In this document: piece after piece, positions 10,390-21,522 of the stretch
Numbering within the stretch: the first letter of the stretch is position 1
Layout: every line of letters starts with the position of its first letter
DNA from: Cladorrhinum sp. PSN259
Taxonomy: Eukaryota; Ascomycota; Sordariomycetes; Sordariales; Podosporaceae
Direction: 5' to 3'
DNA: 64,000 nt
Assembly (NCBI GenBank): GCA_033725935.1
Contig: MU867087.1
Span: 1-64,000, forward strand
Notes under the pieces: model-generated
Told to the model about the DNA's origin: nothing
Seen by the model: only the letters and a program-made list of their open reading frames with translations
The model's database searches: none
Translations under genes and position numbers: made by a program

Positions 10390-11190
10390 TAAAGTTGCCG
10401 ATATTATTTAATAAGATACTTGAATAATTGTGGCTTTATTATAGCATTCTATAATTCTAAGTAAGTTAATTCTGGGAAATTAAACTTCTCGATATTAAGG
10501 TATATGAACCTTTTCGAGCTAAATGTTATAGAAAGGCTTATAAGGGATAGGAAAAAAGATAATAGCTAAATAACGGCTTTATTTTGCGACCGAGTTACCG
10601 GAAATTGGGTTATCTTGAGCTTTTTAATATACCGGAAAGTGTCTAGGTTATTCTGAGTCATCGGGCATCTTATTAAAGACCCTTCAAGATATAACTTATT
10701 AATATGTGGAAGATTCTCCAAAATAGGCGAGATCTTAGCTATTGCTTCTTCGATATTGAAATCGAGCTTTAGAAGAAGCCAGATATCGTTAATTATTTTT
10801 GTATACTGTGTGTTTTTTATCCTCTGCCAGCTAAATTTGCCTAGGTGGCTGATCGTAAGTGTTTAAAGGTTTATAAACGATGAAAGAATAGTATATATTC
10901 TCTTTTGGTAATACTCTATAGTAATCTGCCGTTCTTGGTTGATAAAGGCTTTATATTTCTTAAACGCTGTATTAGTATTCGGATTAAACCGACGTTAAAC
11001 CGTAAATCTGTCTTTTCCGAAGAGAAGTGGATAAAGCTCCTAACTATTACGTATTATTAAGTTCTAAGACGCGTGATAGATAGAGAGTTGTTTTATCGAG
11101 GCTGCGGATGGCGGATCTTGTTGGATAAATTCGTATAGCTCGGAGAGATAATTCGATGTGTTGATAACTGATAGATAGAGTGCGAGGATG
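10390..11190 (-). pseudogene. F-box/LRR-like gene, RIP-degraded
   Basis: One minus-strand frame can be followed from about 11186 to about 10400: LALYLSVINTSNYLSELYEF, FNPNTNTAFKKYKAF, LTISHLGKFSWQRIKNTQY, EEAIAKISPILENLPHINKL, YLNIEKFNFPELTYLEL. The few stops are TAA/TAG. The spacing of leucine-rich segments and the SHLGKFSWQRI block resemble fungal F-box/leucine-rich hypothetical proteins. No intact F-box was identified, so the family is an inference. The gene looks like a host-type coding sequence caught in the RIP domain, possibly a duplicate. Confidence 0.45.
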
Positions 11191-11659
11191 GGATATCCGG
11201 CGTACGCCTAACCACGGTACACAAGTTAAAATATTCGAAGGTTATTGCTGCTGAGGTTTGATGCGACCTTAATGAGAATCTCTTATGGAATATAGCGCAT
11301 TATTGCTTGCGTAGTCCTAGCTACGGTGTTGCTTGCCTTTTCTAATGTGCTGTAGAGAGGCTCCTATGACGGTGTGTTTTGTAAATGCCGGCTGGGTTGC
11401 GCTCAGCTAAATCAATTAAGTCCCTATTCCTAAGGTTATTTCAAGATTCTTAATTGTGCAGGATCTATTTCAAGCTTGTTTTATTCTTAAACAATAACCA
11501 TCGCCAGCACAGCCGCATAAGTGGGTCAAAGGGGGTGTTGACAGGGGTTGGCTTTATTGCCACACCCACAGCGCGGTTCCCAATCGGGAAGAAATTTCCC
11601 TGGGACCAAACTTTACTATAATATTTTTGGCGAGTCTATTTTAGTTCTTCGGAGGATTT
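11191..11659. other. degraded spacer, no gene
   Basis: No open frame of use on either strand. A GC-richer patch near 11500-11610 may be a fragment of another element but could not be assigned. Confidence 0.4.
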
Positions 11660-11953
11660 TTAATAAGAAATAATACCTTGATTAAGAAAGGAAGGAGACT
11701 TTCTTAGAATTTCAGGAAATTACGAAGAAGTCTTAAGAAATTACCGCAAACTTGGCTCGTCTAGAGACTTAATCTCGTGCCTTTAAAGAAAAAGCGGGGG
11801 AAATGTTGGGTCGCGAAATAGCCTTATTGCGGGAAGAGGAGGCAAAGGAGCAGGCGGCCTTTTCTAGCGCTAACCCGGAACCAGAGTTCCTAATCTCAAT
11901 AGGCGGTGGTCTCCTGTTATCTTTTGAGGGTATTGATAATTTTGATTAATTAT
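11660..11953 (+). pseudogene. C-terminal remnant of an unidentified coiled-coil gene
   Basis: A plus-strand frame reads ETFLEFQEITKKS, stop, EITANLARLET, stop, then open from about 11777: SRAFKEKAGEMLGREIALLR, EEEAKEQAAFSSANPEPEF and an acidic/hydrophobic end closing in FEGIDNFD. The two internal stops are TAA. The pattern (short coiled coil ending in a Ser/Asp tail) is common at the C-termini of repeated fungal hypothetical genes. The N-terminal part was not found. Confidence 0.35.
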
Positions 11954-12109
11954 CCTCTAGTAGTATTGACTGGTCGGTAATAGATCTAAGTTTATTATTC
12001 TACAGTAGTCTAAAACACACCGAGGGGGGTTCTTCATTCACTATCACCTAGTTAACCTGGTGGGTCCCACTGGAAGCGACTCCATTTCTGTGGAAAGTTC
12101 GGTACGGCT

Positions 12110-15100
12110 TTATACCAACAAAAGATCCTCTACTGGATATGCAGCCCTTTGCGGAACCCCGTGCATGATTCCGTGAATGTAGCACGCCCCTAAGAGAGTA
12201 AAAGCCTTCCTCCTGCCTTCGGTTATTTTCCGGACTATAAATGGTACAGCGCTGCCGTGAAGTACGGCAATCATATCCCCCTTCCTTGCGCTCCCTGGGA
12301 CGATACCGATGTAGCCATTTCGTGTCAAGCAGGCTCTCGCGTTCGGAAACCTCTCGGCGAATTCCAGCGCTGTGTGGAGATAGGGCCACAGTAGCTGCCG
12401 GAGCTCTTGCGGGCGGAACAAGAGCCGCTTCATCTTGGCCATGGCGCGCGCTTGCATGAGCTCCGTGTTCCAATCCGCCATTTGTTCGCCTAGCTGCAGG
12501 TATTCCTCGAAGGCCTGGTAGGCCACCCGAAAATCTACTCTTTGCCCGGTCGCGCTCGAAACCGGCTCGGCTGCATCCCCGATGGCAATCTTCCACGCGA
12601 GGTCTTCGAGGCGCTCCTTGGTTGGATAGTGGCTTCGCGACTGCACGAAGCTGACCAGCTCCCGCAGGTACGAGAGGCGGTCCGACGTCTCAAACGAGAC
12701 CTCTCCCACCTTATCCACCGGGTCGAACAGGAAGCCCTGGCAGACTAGGACGGAGTCGTCGTCCAAAGAGAGCCGTATCTCCGCCTTCTCCTGCGTGCAG
12801 GTGGCAAAGTGCTGTAATCTGTTCGGCCACGTGATGACGCTCTGCCGGGGCGTGTTGGTGATCCAGTCGGGCACCCAGGAGGGAAAGCGAGCTGAGGACG
12901 AGCCCGCGCGGTATAGGAGCTCCAGGGCGCCGCCACGTCGAATAAACACTCCGGCATACCTCCGGACGATGACCTCAAGGGGCGCACGGTAGTCAGGGTG
13001 GAACTCAGGCTCGGCGGCGTCGCAGGCCAAGCCAAGGAGGGCAAAGAGCTTATCTCGCTGGATCGTGGCGCGGGTATACTGAAAGCGTGCGAGGAGGGTG
13101 AGAAGCTCCCGCTGGCCATTTTGCCCCCGCTCTTGGTAGCTACGTCGCAGGTCTCCGAGGCTCAGGATGGCCGATGCGTTCATCACAATGTGCTTCATGA
13201 TGCCGGTGGCTGAATGGGCGGACGACTCCCGTGTGCATATCTTGGCTGCCTCGTAGATTTCGTCCCACGGGGCCCAGTGGTTGCCACAGAACACCACGAC
13301 CTGTGGGGCTAGAACAAGTTCCTGAACCACCCATGCTCTCTGGAACCAAGGGCGTGCAAAGAGCTTGCTGATCGAGTCCCACATTGCGCTCTCCTCGGGA
13401 AGCTGCATGGCGGTCGGCGCCGCTGCCACCATCTCGTGAAGGCAGTCCATTGCGCGGCCGCTGCCATCCCTCTCTTCCCCGAGCCAGGCAGGCACCCAGT
13501 GCGCCGCTCGGAAGATCTCGGGCATCAGCAGGATCTGGCTTCTCTTCTCCTCCTCTCTGCTCTGATCAATGCAGATGGCGTCCGCCCACACCAGCAACGG
13601 ACGGTCTTCCCGCCGCAGCCGCCGGAGTCCGAGGCAGAGCGATACCGTGAGGCCTATGACCCCCTCCGGCGTCCTGAGGGTAAAGGGCTTCAGGCTATGG
13701 CCCCAGGCGTACGAGATGGCGAGGAATCCCCCCCGAAAATCATCCAGGGGGACGTGGTGCAGGTGCCCCGTCAATTCCTCTATGCCGGAGCCCTCGGATA
13801 GCTCTAGCAGCCGTATCGTACGGCTACCCTCCAACGGCCGGTATCCGTACTTCCCGTCGTACTGAAATCCGGCACCGCGGGGGTTGTCCGCCGAATATTG
13901 CTGGGGGCGGGGCCTGAGAATGTCCAGAGCGGATTGTAAGAGCCAGGGGCTTTGCCCTCCGGGAAGGCGGAAGGGCGGAGGCTCGCTCTGCCCAAAATCT
14001 TGAAAGGTGGCATGCGGCTTGAACGATACCATATTGACGGCGAAGGCGTCCATCTCGGGTCGTATTTTCATCCGGCCGCTCTCGTATAGTCGCCATGGGT
14101 CGACAAAAAAGGATGCCATCGCCTTGCCGTATAGGTCCGAAACGAGAACGAGGATGAAGACGTCAGTGGATAATGCCGGGTGGTCTCGTATGACCCGAAA
14201 TCTTCGTGCCTAGGTACTCAAGTGGCTCCCCCACCACCGTGGGGAGAAATTGAAATGTTAGTTGTGAAACCGAGTCAAGTATCCAATCACGGTCGGAAGA
14301 GGATCAAAGTACCTGTTCCCAGTTTGCGCTGCTCATAATGAACCGTGAATCCCGTCCATGTGTCACGGTTTGCACCTGGATGTGGTAGATGGGGCATTCG
14401 TCCCTCCAGGCTCGAGCGGCCTGGAAGGAGGAATGCCGAATCAGAAAATCCGTCATGGCGGGTACATTCTCAATCGTGAATGTGGTTGCCGCATCCGCTG
14501 GCTCTGTATAAGGCGCATGTCCCGCCCGATTGCGAACATGGCTCGTCCAGTGCACCCCCGGACGGTAATTGGTCGTTCCGAGATGCTTTTCGAGAAGTTT
14601 GGAAACCTTTTGGGCCAGAGCGTAGTCGCAGACGGAAGTTAGCACACTAATCATGATACGGAGGATGACATCACTACGAGAGTTTCTGGTGTCCACGTAC
14701 AAACAGCTCCCCGACAAACGTTGCCTCCTCGTCGCTTCTTGTGTCTGGATTAGTTGCGACCACAAATGTGCAATTACCAGATGGCGAGATCTGGGCTCGG
14801 CTGGGAAGTGTCTTCCCGGCATGTGCTGTCTCTGAAAAGCTCTCCGGTGGTAGGTCCTGAGGATTGGGAACGAACAGCACGGTTGGTGAGCCGACTATCC
14901 TCGGGCGATCGACGACCAGGAGCAGACGGATGTCAGTAGCGGTTCCTTTGCTGGATGATGGCTTGGCCTGCTCTCGGGGTAGCCGTGTCACTGACGGAGT
15001 TGGGAGGTAGTCGTTCAGCCAGGCGTAGTTGGGGCGTAGCGATGCCGGTTCGGCCGCCAATGGGGGGATCGATGGTGCGGCCGTGTTCAACTCATGGGAG

Positions 15101-18100
15101 GCGGCGGGTTCCGCAGCGAGTTCCTGGGGAGAAGTGTCTGGCGGTGCTGAAGACGGCGCGGTACCCTTGTGGTTCGCACCCGTCGTATCCTTTTGGCGAT
15201 TCGTGGCCTCAGCGGGCTCCGCTGTCTCTATTCTCTCCGCCTCACCAGGGTTACTGACGACATGATTAACCTTTTCACCTGAAGCGCCGAGCGGTCCATT
15301 ATTTCCATTCTGCCGCTTCTCTCTAGCCGCAGGCGTCGAGGCATCTTTCCGTGTCTGGAGTTCCGCTCCCGGCATGGCCTTCTCGACAGGCTCTGTCGAC
15401 GCTAGGAGGCGATGCGGGTGTGTGCCGTTGCTTGGAGGCACCTCTGGGCTCTGTGGCGCCGCTGGCCGGGCGCTGGCAGGCTCGAAAGCCCTGGCCGGCG
15501 GCTGCTCACCCTCGGCATCCTTTTTTCTAATCTCACAATCGTTGGCTTGGACATCTCCCTCCTCAGCCCCCGAGCGAGAAGCCGTCACGCCGTCCACGTC
15601 GGGTTCACCCTCTCCGGAGCCCCGGCCAAGGTCAGTGTCAGCCACCCTCAGCTTTTCCTTCGACGCTAAAAGCCCCTGTCGGTCGAGATAGCGTTCAATG
15701 TAGAGGAGATTGGACTGGCTGAGAATGAAGTAGACCAAGTTCTCTTGCTCCGCAATCCCGCAAATGCCCGCCAGCCGGCGTGCGACCTCAATGGGAAGAC
15801 ACGAGTCGCTACTAGTCTCCATGTAAAGCTCAATACCTTTTCCTTCGGATGGCGGTAGCACCGCCGCCTGAACCCCATCGTCATACAGCTGGCTTTTGAT
15901 AATTTCCCGTCCCCACCTCCCGCCGGCCAGGTTGATGGTCCACTCTAGAAGCACGCGCTCCGCGACGAAAACGTTCAAGCTATCCAATGCGGCTAGGATT
16001 TTCCCCCGTCCTTGTATGGTGGTTGGCAGTATTCTAGTGAAACCTCGGTTAGTTTTGAAGTAGCAGCCCACCTCGCCACGACATAGATTGTGCGTAACAT
16101 ACCTAGCGATGAATTTAGACTTGGCACGGAAGAGTTTGGTTCGTGGCAAGTCGAGCTGGACGTCGCCTTGGGCGGTCAGGCTCGATGTAGCGATACGGGA
16201 GAGTAGTCTGAATTCAAGACGCAGGACCCTGATCAGGGGCATCATGGTGTGAATTTCCTGTGGAGAAAATGCCAACAGTGACACAGTCCCTCGAAAGCTG
16301 TCCCGTAGGTGCGGACGGTCCGCAATGTACCACTCGGAATCGTCGGTGCCGATGCAAACTTCGTCGAAGCCTTTTCCGGCACTCCCTTCGTCGACGGGGA
16401 ATATCTTGGTGGAACGCAGGCGGTCGACAAAACCAGCATCCAGGGAGGAATCCAAAGCCTTTCTGTTGACTTCCATGAAGAGGTCTGTAATAAGGGGCAG
16501 GGATGAGAACTTTGTAATTCCTTCAGCTTCTGACCCTAGGACAACAGAGTCCATATCCTTGTGGGTCAGGATGTTGCTGAATAATAGTTCACACTCTGCG
16601 TATATCCTTTTAAGGACATGAAACTTGCGTATGAACCAGGCTCCTTCCCACACACACTCGCTCTGGTCGACCCAACGAGGCTTATCGCCTTGATTAGTGC
16701 CTGGAATGTAGATGCTCGCTTTTTCGAATGCCTCCCTAATAATCAACTTGTCATCAGAAGTGGCCCTGCTACCCAACTTGACGATGTAGTTGGGGTCGAG
16801 ATCACGGGGAAATCATATACCTCACGAGGGATGGGGCTTCGCTTCGTCGGTCCTGAATGCTGCGATATAGCCAGCTGATGAACTTACTAGGGACAGAAGA
16901 ACCTCGAACACAGCCCAAAGTTCGAAGGTAGATACCCAGGTTGTCCTTGACTGTTACGCCAAACAACTCAAGGAATCCCCATGCTGGCTCCTGGGGATCG
17001 GGAATGTCAAGGAGCGGCTGAAGGGCTAAAAGTGCCTCATCCGTGTCGCTCGGGAAAACTCGAATTGTGAAGGTATCGCGGAGTGGACGGAGGGACCCAT
17101 CGCAACACTTGACCATTTTCTTGCCAATCTGACCTCTCAGTGTCGCCCCAGGGTCTTGGCGCAGGTGTTGCGCTGTTGTACGCCCAACTTGACCCTCTGC
17201 TGGCGTTAGATGATTGGTATAACTGCTCCATTCGTCTCTGAGAAACACAAGGAACTCGCGCGATTGCCACTCGTTGAGGATGCGCTGAAAGTCGGTGGAG
17301 AGCGTTGCACTGTCGGAACGGTCAAGAAGCTGAGGCACATCGCACAATCCAAGGTTTTTGCGGAGCCACAACAACCACTGCTCCATCTCGTCTGGCTCGA
17401 TGGCGAGGGAGTAGTCCGCATGCAAGAATGGGAATTCCTTCCGGAACTTGCCGTAACATTTGCTGCTCTTCTTGCCATCGAGGTAGACCTGGCGTGCTGG
17501 GAAACACTGCTCTGTTTCCGTGACGAGCCAGAAATTACTGCGAGGGGTTTGGGAGGTCCATTTGGTCTGGAAAAGGAAGACCGTGTGTGATATCAAGATC
17601 TCTCGAGCAGGGATTTCTGATGGCATGCTCTCGCAACATTGCTTGACGGCCAGGTCTTGGAGCTTAGGCACGAGGTCCTTAGTATCTCGCACCCCAAAGT
17701 TGTTATGGAGCCATAACAACCAGGGGTCCATCTCATCTGGCTCGATAGCGAGGAAGTAATCCGGGTGCAAAAATGAGAATTCCTCCCGAAACTTGTTGTA
17801 ATATTCGCTGCTTAGATGATGCCTCGTGCCTTCGAGTGGATGCTGCTTTGTGCCTTCAAGGTAGACCTGGTGTGCTGGGAAGCGACTCTCTGTTTCCGTA
17901 ACGAGCCAGAAATCACTCCGGGGGGTTTGGGAGGTCCATTTGGTCTGGAAGAGGAATATCGTGTGTGATATCAAGATTTCGCGAGCAGGGATTTCTGATA
18001 GCATGCTCTCGCAACATTGCTTGACGATTAGGTCTTGGAGCTTAGGCATAAGCTCCAGGGTACCTCGCACCCCAAGGTTTGTGCAGAGCCACGATAACCA

Positions 18101-21100
18101 CTGGTCTGTTTCATTTGGATTGATAGCGAGGAAATAGTCCGCATGTAAGAATGAGAACTCCTTCTGAAACTTATTGTAATATTCGCTCCTTGGATGTTGC
18201 TCCGTGCCTTTAAGGTAGATCTGACGTGATGGAACGCATTCCTCCGATTCGGTAACAAGCCAGAAATTACCGCGGGGGGTTTTAGAGGCCCATTTAGTCC
18301 GGAAGAGGAAGATTGTGTGTGATACCAGGATTTCTCGAGCAGGTATTTCGGACTGTATGCTCTCGCAACATTGTCTAACAGTCAGGTCTTGGAGCTTAGG
18401 TATAAGCTTCTCGACGTCTTGTACCCCAACGTTTTCGCGGAGCCAAGCCAGCCATCCCGTCATCTCGTTAGGCTCAACTGCGTTGTAATATCCCTCGTGT
18501 AAGAACGGAAACTTTTGACGGAAATCGTCGAAATAGCGGCCAAACGAGTGCTGCTGGATGGTATTAATGAAAACTTGCTTTGCTGGCAGGAATGGGCCTC
18601 CGTGTGATGCAACCCAAAACCGAGGCGGTTCCTTCGATGGAGCAGAAACCCAATTGCTTCTGAAAAGGTAGGCCATGTGTGATATTGCCACATCTGGTGC
18701 AGGAATGTGTAAGGGATCGGTCTCGGTGTGCTTTTCAACGATCAAGCCCTGAAGCCTTTGGGTGATCTCAGAAGTTGGTTGAACTCCCACTTGGTTGCCG
18801 AGCCAAGCCAGCCAATCTTTCTTTTCCTCTGGCTTTACTGCGCAGTAATAATCTTCGTGTAGCATGTGTAGCTTTCGACGGAATTCATCGAATCCTCCTT
18901 CGGGGGGGCACTGCTTCGGATCGCCAAAGTGGACTTCATTTGCTCGATAGTAATTCCCAGTCTGGGATGCGACCCAAAATGGAGTCCTTGGTGTCTTCTT
19001 ACTCTCCCATTTTGATCTGAAAAGATAGACCAAGTATGATATCAATATCTCCCGGGTAGGTAACTTTAAAAAGTCCGTCTCAGACTGCTTCTGGATGAGC
19101 AAGCTCTGAAGCCCGGAGGTTATTTCTGAGGCTGGCCGAACTCCTATTTCTTTGGAGAGCCAATCAGTCCAACGGTCTTTGTGCTGGATATCATCCATGC
19201 TGGGGTCCGTATAGCTCGCATGCAGTATGGGAAAGTGCTGCTGGAGCTCCGTGAAGCCTGGGCTGGAAGGGCATCGCTCAGGACCATCGAAATAGACTTC
19301 TCGTGCTTGGTGGCAGCTACCCGTCTGAGATTTAACCCAAAATGGCTTGAATTTGTTGCCATTATTCCACTTGGTCTGGAAAAGACAAATGGCATGTCTC
19401 AACAGCGTATCGCCCTCAGGTATTCTCGAACGCTCGTTCACAGAGTGCTTCTCCATAATCTTGCTGTGGAGCTTCTCAGTCGTCAACCCCGGTATTTTCA
19501 GTTTTTTGAAGAGCTCGTTTCGTTTCTCGTCCTTTTGAGCCTTGTCGTCAACTAGCCGTAACGCGATGTCTTTCGGGATTATGTGTTGTCGAGTTTCCTC
19601 CATGCGACAGAATATGTTCTTTGTACTGGCAGATACCCACGTTCCATCGCATAATGGGACAAGAGGCAAGTCCCTGATGATTTTCACCTTGCGGCTGTCC
19701 CACGGCAGACTGCTCAGGGCCTCTGTGAGTCGTATGTGCCACTCTTCCGATTGCTTGCCGATGAAGCCGTCATTGCCTTCGTGGAGAGCTTGCAGATCGC
19801 TCAAGAACTCTGTGTCTGAGAGTGTTCGGACACCAAGCTGCTGAAGGTAGTCCAGGTCGGAAACATCATAGAATTTTGATAAGTACTTGGAGTTGGTTAT
19901 CGGACTAGCGGTCAAGGGCAAGCCGCTTTGGTCTCTCATGGCTTCCGGGACATAGAGAATCGAGTCAAAGGCCGTCATCTCTTCTGCGGCGTTTTCGACC
20001 ATTGAGCTACTCCGAGCGAGGGTTGTCTTCAAGCTGTACCCCAAATCCTGAAAGAAGTCGGAGAATGTTAGTGTCGGCAAATATCGCGGCCAGGTGTACC
20101 GGAGTGGGCTGGTGTTGAGATGCTGGACTGCTCCCAGAAATGCATCTGTGAGAGAGTCGCGAAGCCTTATATTCCAAAACACCGATGTGTTGATATCCTG
20201 GCGGCTGGCAATGAGCAGGAAATCTGCGTTGATGGCGAACTGTTTACCCGTTTGGTTAGTATGAGATGCTTCGATTAAGGTAGCGAGCGACTCGCCTTGA
20301 AGCCGTAATCCCGGACGGGGAGGATGGCATGAACATGTTGGGGTTCAACCACGGGCTCGAACGCAGAGCCTTTGGTAGTAGTGCGCACAGGAAATGCTAG
20401 CATGATCACAGACTCTGTGAGATGGGCGCGCTTGGGTTCCCGCGGCAGATCCTTCACGACGTGTCGGTAAACCCAGTATTGTGAAGATGTGCCATCGTGG
20501 GATAGAGTTGTGATCTGGCGTGGCCGGGATCCATCAGCGTACGTCCTCGCTTCTACGTCCCGGCCGAAGCAGGTTTGAAAAGGTGGTCCGCTGCCCTGCA
20601 CAATGGTAATCTCCATCCGCCCAAGTCTTCGCAGGAATAGGAGGCGTTTTGGAGACATCGTCTTCATCTCTTCAACGACTTCCTTCTGGCCGTCCTCGTC
20701 TCGTATTTGCAAAAGCAGTGTTGTGAAGCCTGGTATTTCCTCAACGGGAAACGAATCCAACCACTTTGGTGTTATCATGCCGAGTTTTTGGGATGCATCG
20801 AACTGGAACGAGTAATGGCCCGAATGTACCGATACCACGTCGGCGATTCTAAAGACAGATTTGAAGCCAATCCCCTTCTCGCCGGTTTGGTTTGCAACCG
20901 CCTTCTTTGTGCTCGAAATTCTGCAAATAGCCTCGACGTCGAGCCTTGTAAAGCCCACTTCGTTGTAGTCGACCCTCAGCCGGCCGTTCCAGCACGTAAG
21001 TCTCATGGTTGGGACTGGGTCATCGTAGCGACAGTCATCGGCGTTTTGAAGAAGTTCCATCAGAAATCTGGTTGACTGCTGGTAGAGGCCTTCAGACAGG

Positions 21101-21291
21101 CTATAAGGAGAAAAAACCATATATTAGACGGTTTCACACGTCGTCAAAGGATCTGGAAAGATTTACATAGAGAGAGATGCCTCCAGGTCATCGGTGATGC
21201 TCCTACCGACTAGATCCGACTCTCCATCAAAGCCCTTCGCCCTCCGAATTTCGTTAATATGGGCCCTTGCTGCCTCTCTTTCTGGTTCCAT
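12110..21291 (-). CDS. giant NOV-type ATPase / tandem-repeat / DUF3883 / HET fusion protein
   Basis: Predicted exons (minus): 21291-21167, 21100-20296, 20224-16821, 16765-14701, 14606-14313, 14209-12110; about 2,930 residues. Residues ~45-300 are an HSP90-like ATPase of NO VEIN/sacsin type (MELLQNADD, YNEVGFTRLDVEAICRI, GEKGIGFKSVF). Residues ~565-1285 hold six ~120-residue repeats. About 1830-2060 is a Pro/Ala/Glu-rich linker. About 2120-2300 is NOV_C/DUF3883, split over exons 4-6 (HWTSHVRNRAGHAPY, ARRFRV, ALSTDVFILVLVS, FFVDPWRLYESG). About 2360-2550 is HET (FLAISYAWG, VWADAICIDQ). Introns 14700-14607 and 14312-14210 keep frame and have branch-like motifs, so DUF3883 and HET share one reading frame. 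The usual E.K of DUF3883 reads Q.Q here (YHIQVQT). Intron 2 starts with GC and has an uncertain acceptor. A role in self/non-self recognition or cell death is inferred from HET. Confidence 0.82.
17300..19460 (-). repeat. six in-frame tandem repeats (~360-nt units) in the giant HET gene
   Basis: Units begin near 19460, 19097, 18740, 18383, 18026 and 17648 and are 119-126 codons long. Each contains a helix opening like CCESMPSEIPAREILISHT, then an LFQTKWTSQTPRS..FWLVTETE block, a PARQVYL block, a YGKFRKEFPFLHADY block and a WLLWLRKNLGV block. Units 4-6 are nearly identical in protein and clearly alike in DNA; units 1-3 are more diverged. This looks like recent unequal amplification at one end of the array. 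Confidence 0.92.
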
Positions 21292-21522
21292 AGCGGCAGC
21301 GATCTTGGTTCCACCTTAGCTTGCGATTTTGGGCAGGGAGGTATCTTGAGGCAGCCTGAGGCAAAAGGAGAATATTTGGTGATGGGGCGAAGATGGAACA
21401 GGTGCCGAACTATGGTTTTGGGAAGGGTTGGTGCCCAAAGCGGTTGCCAACGCAGTCGAGAGGATGTGGGCCTGCTACAGGGCTTATGCCTTGGCGTGCA
21501 GGGCGAACCGCGAATGGGATGG

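Noticed and set aside
12048..12596. 182-residue minus-strand ORF overlapping the HET exon
   Set aside because: Out-of-frame shadow of the HET coding sequence with arginine/serine-rich random composition.
14007..14119. ATG at 14119 as the start of an independent HET gene
   Set aside because: The frame is open upstream to a good acceptor (CTAG at 14210), and residues before and after the ATG rebuild the conserved end of DUF3883, so this methionine is internal.
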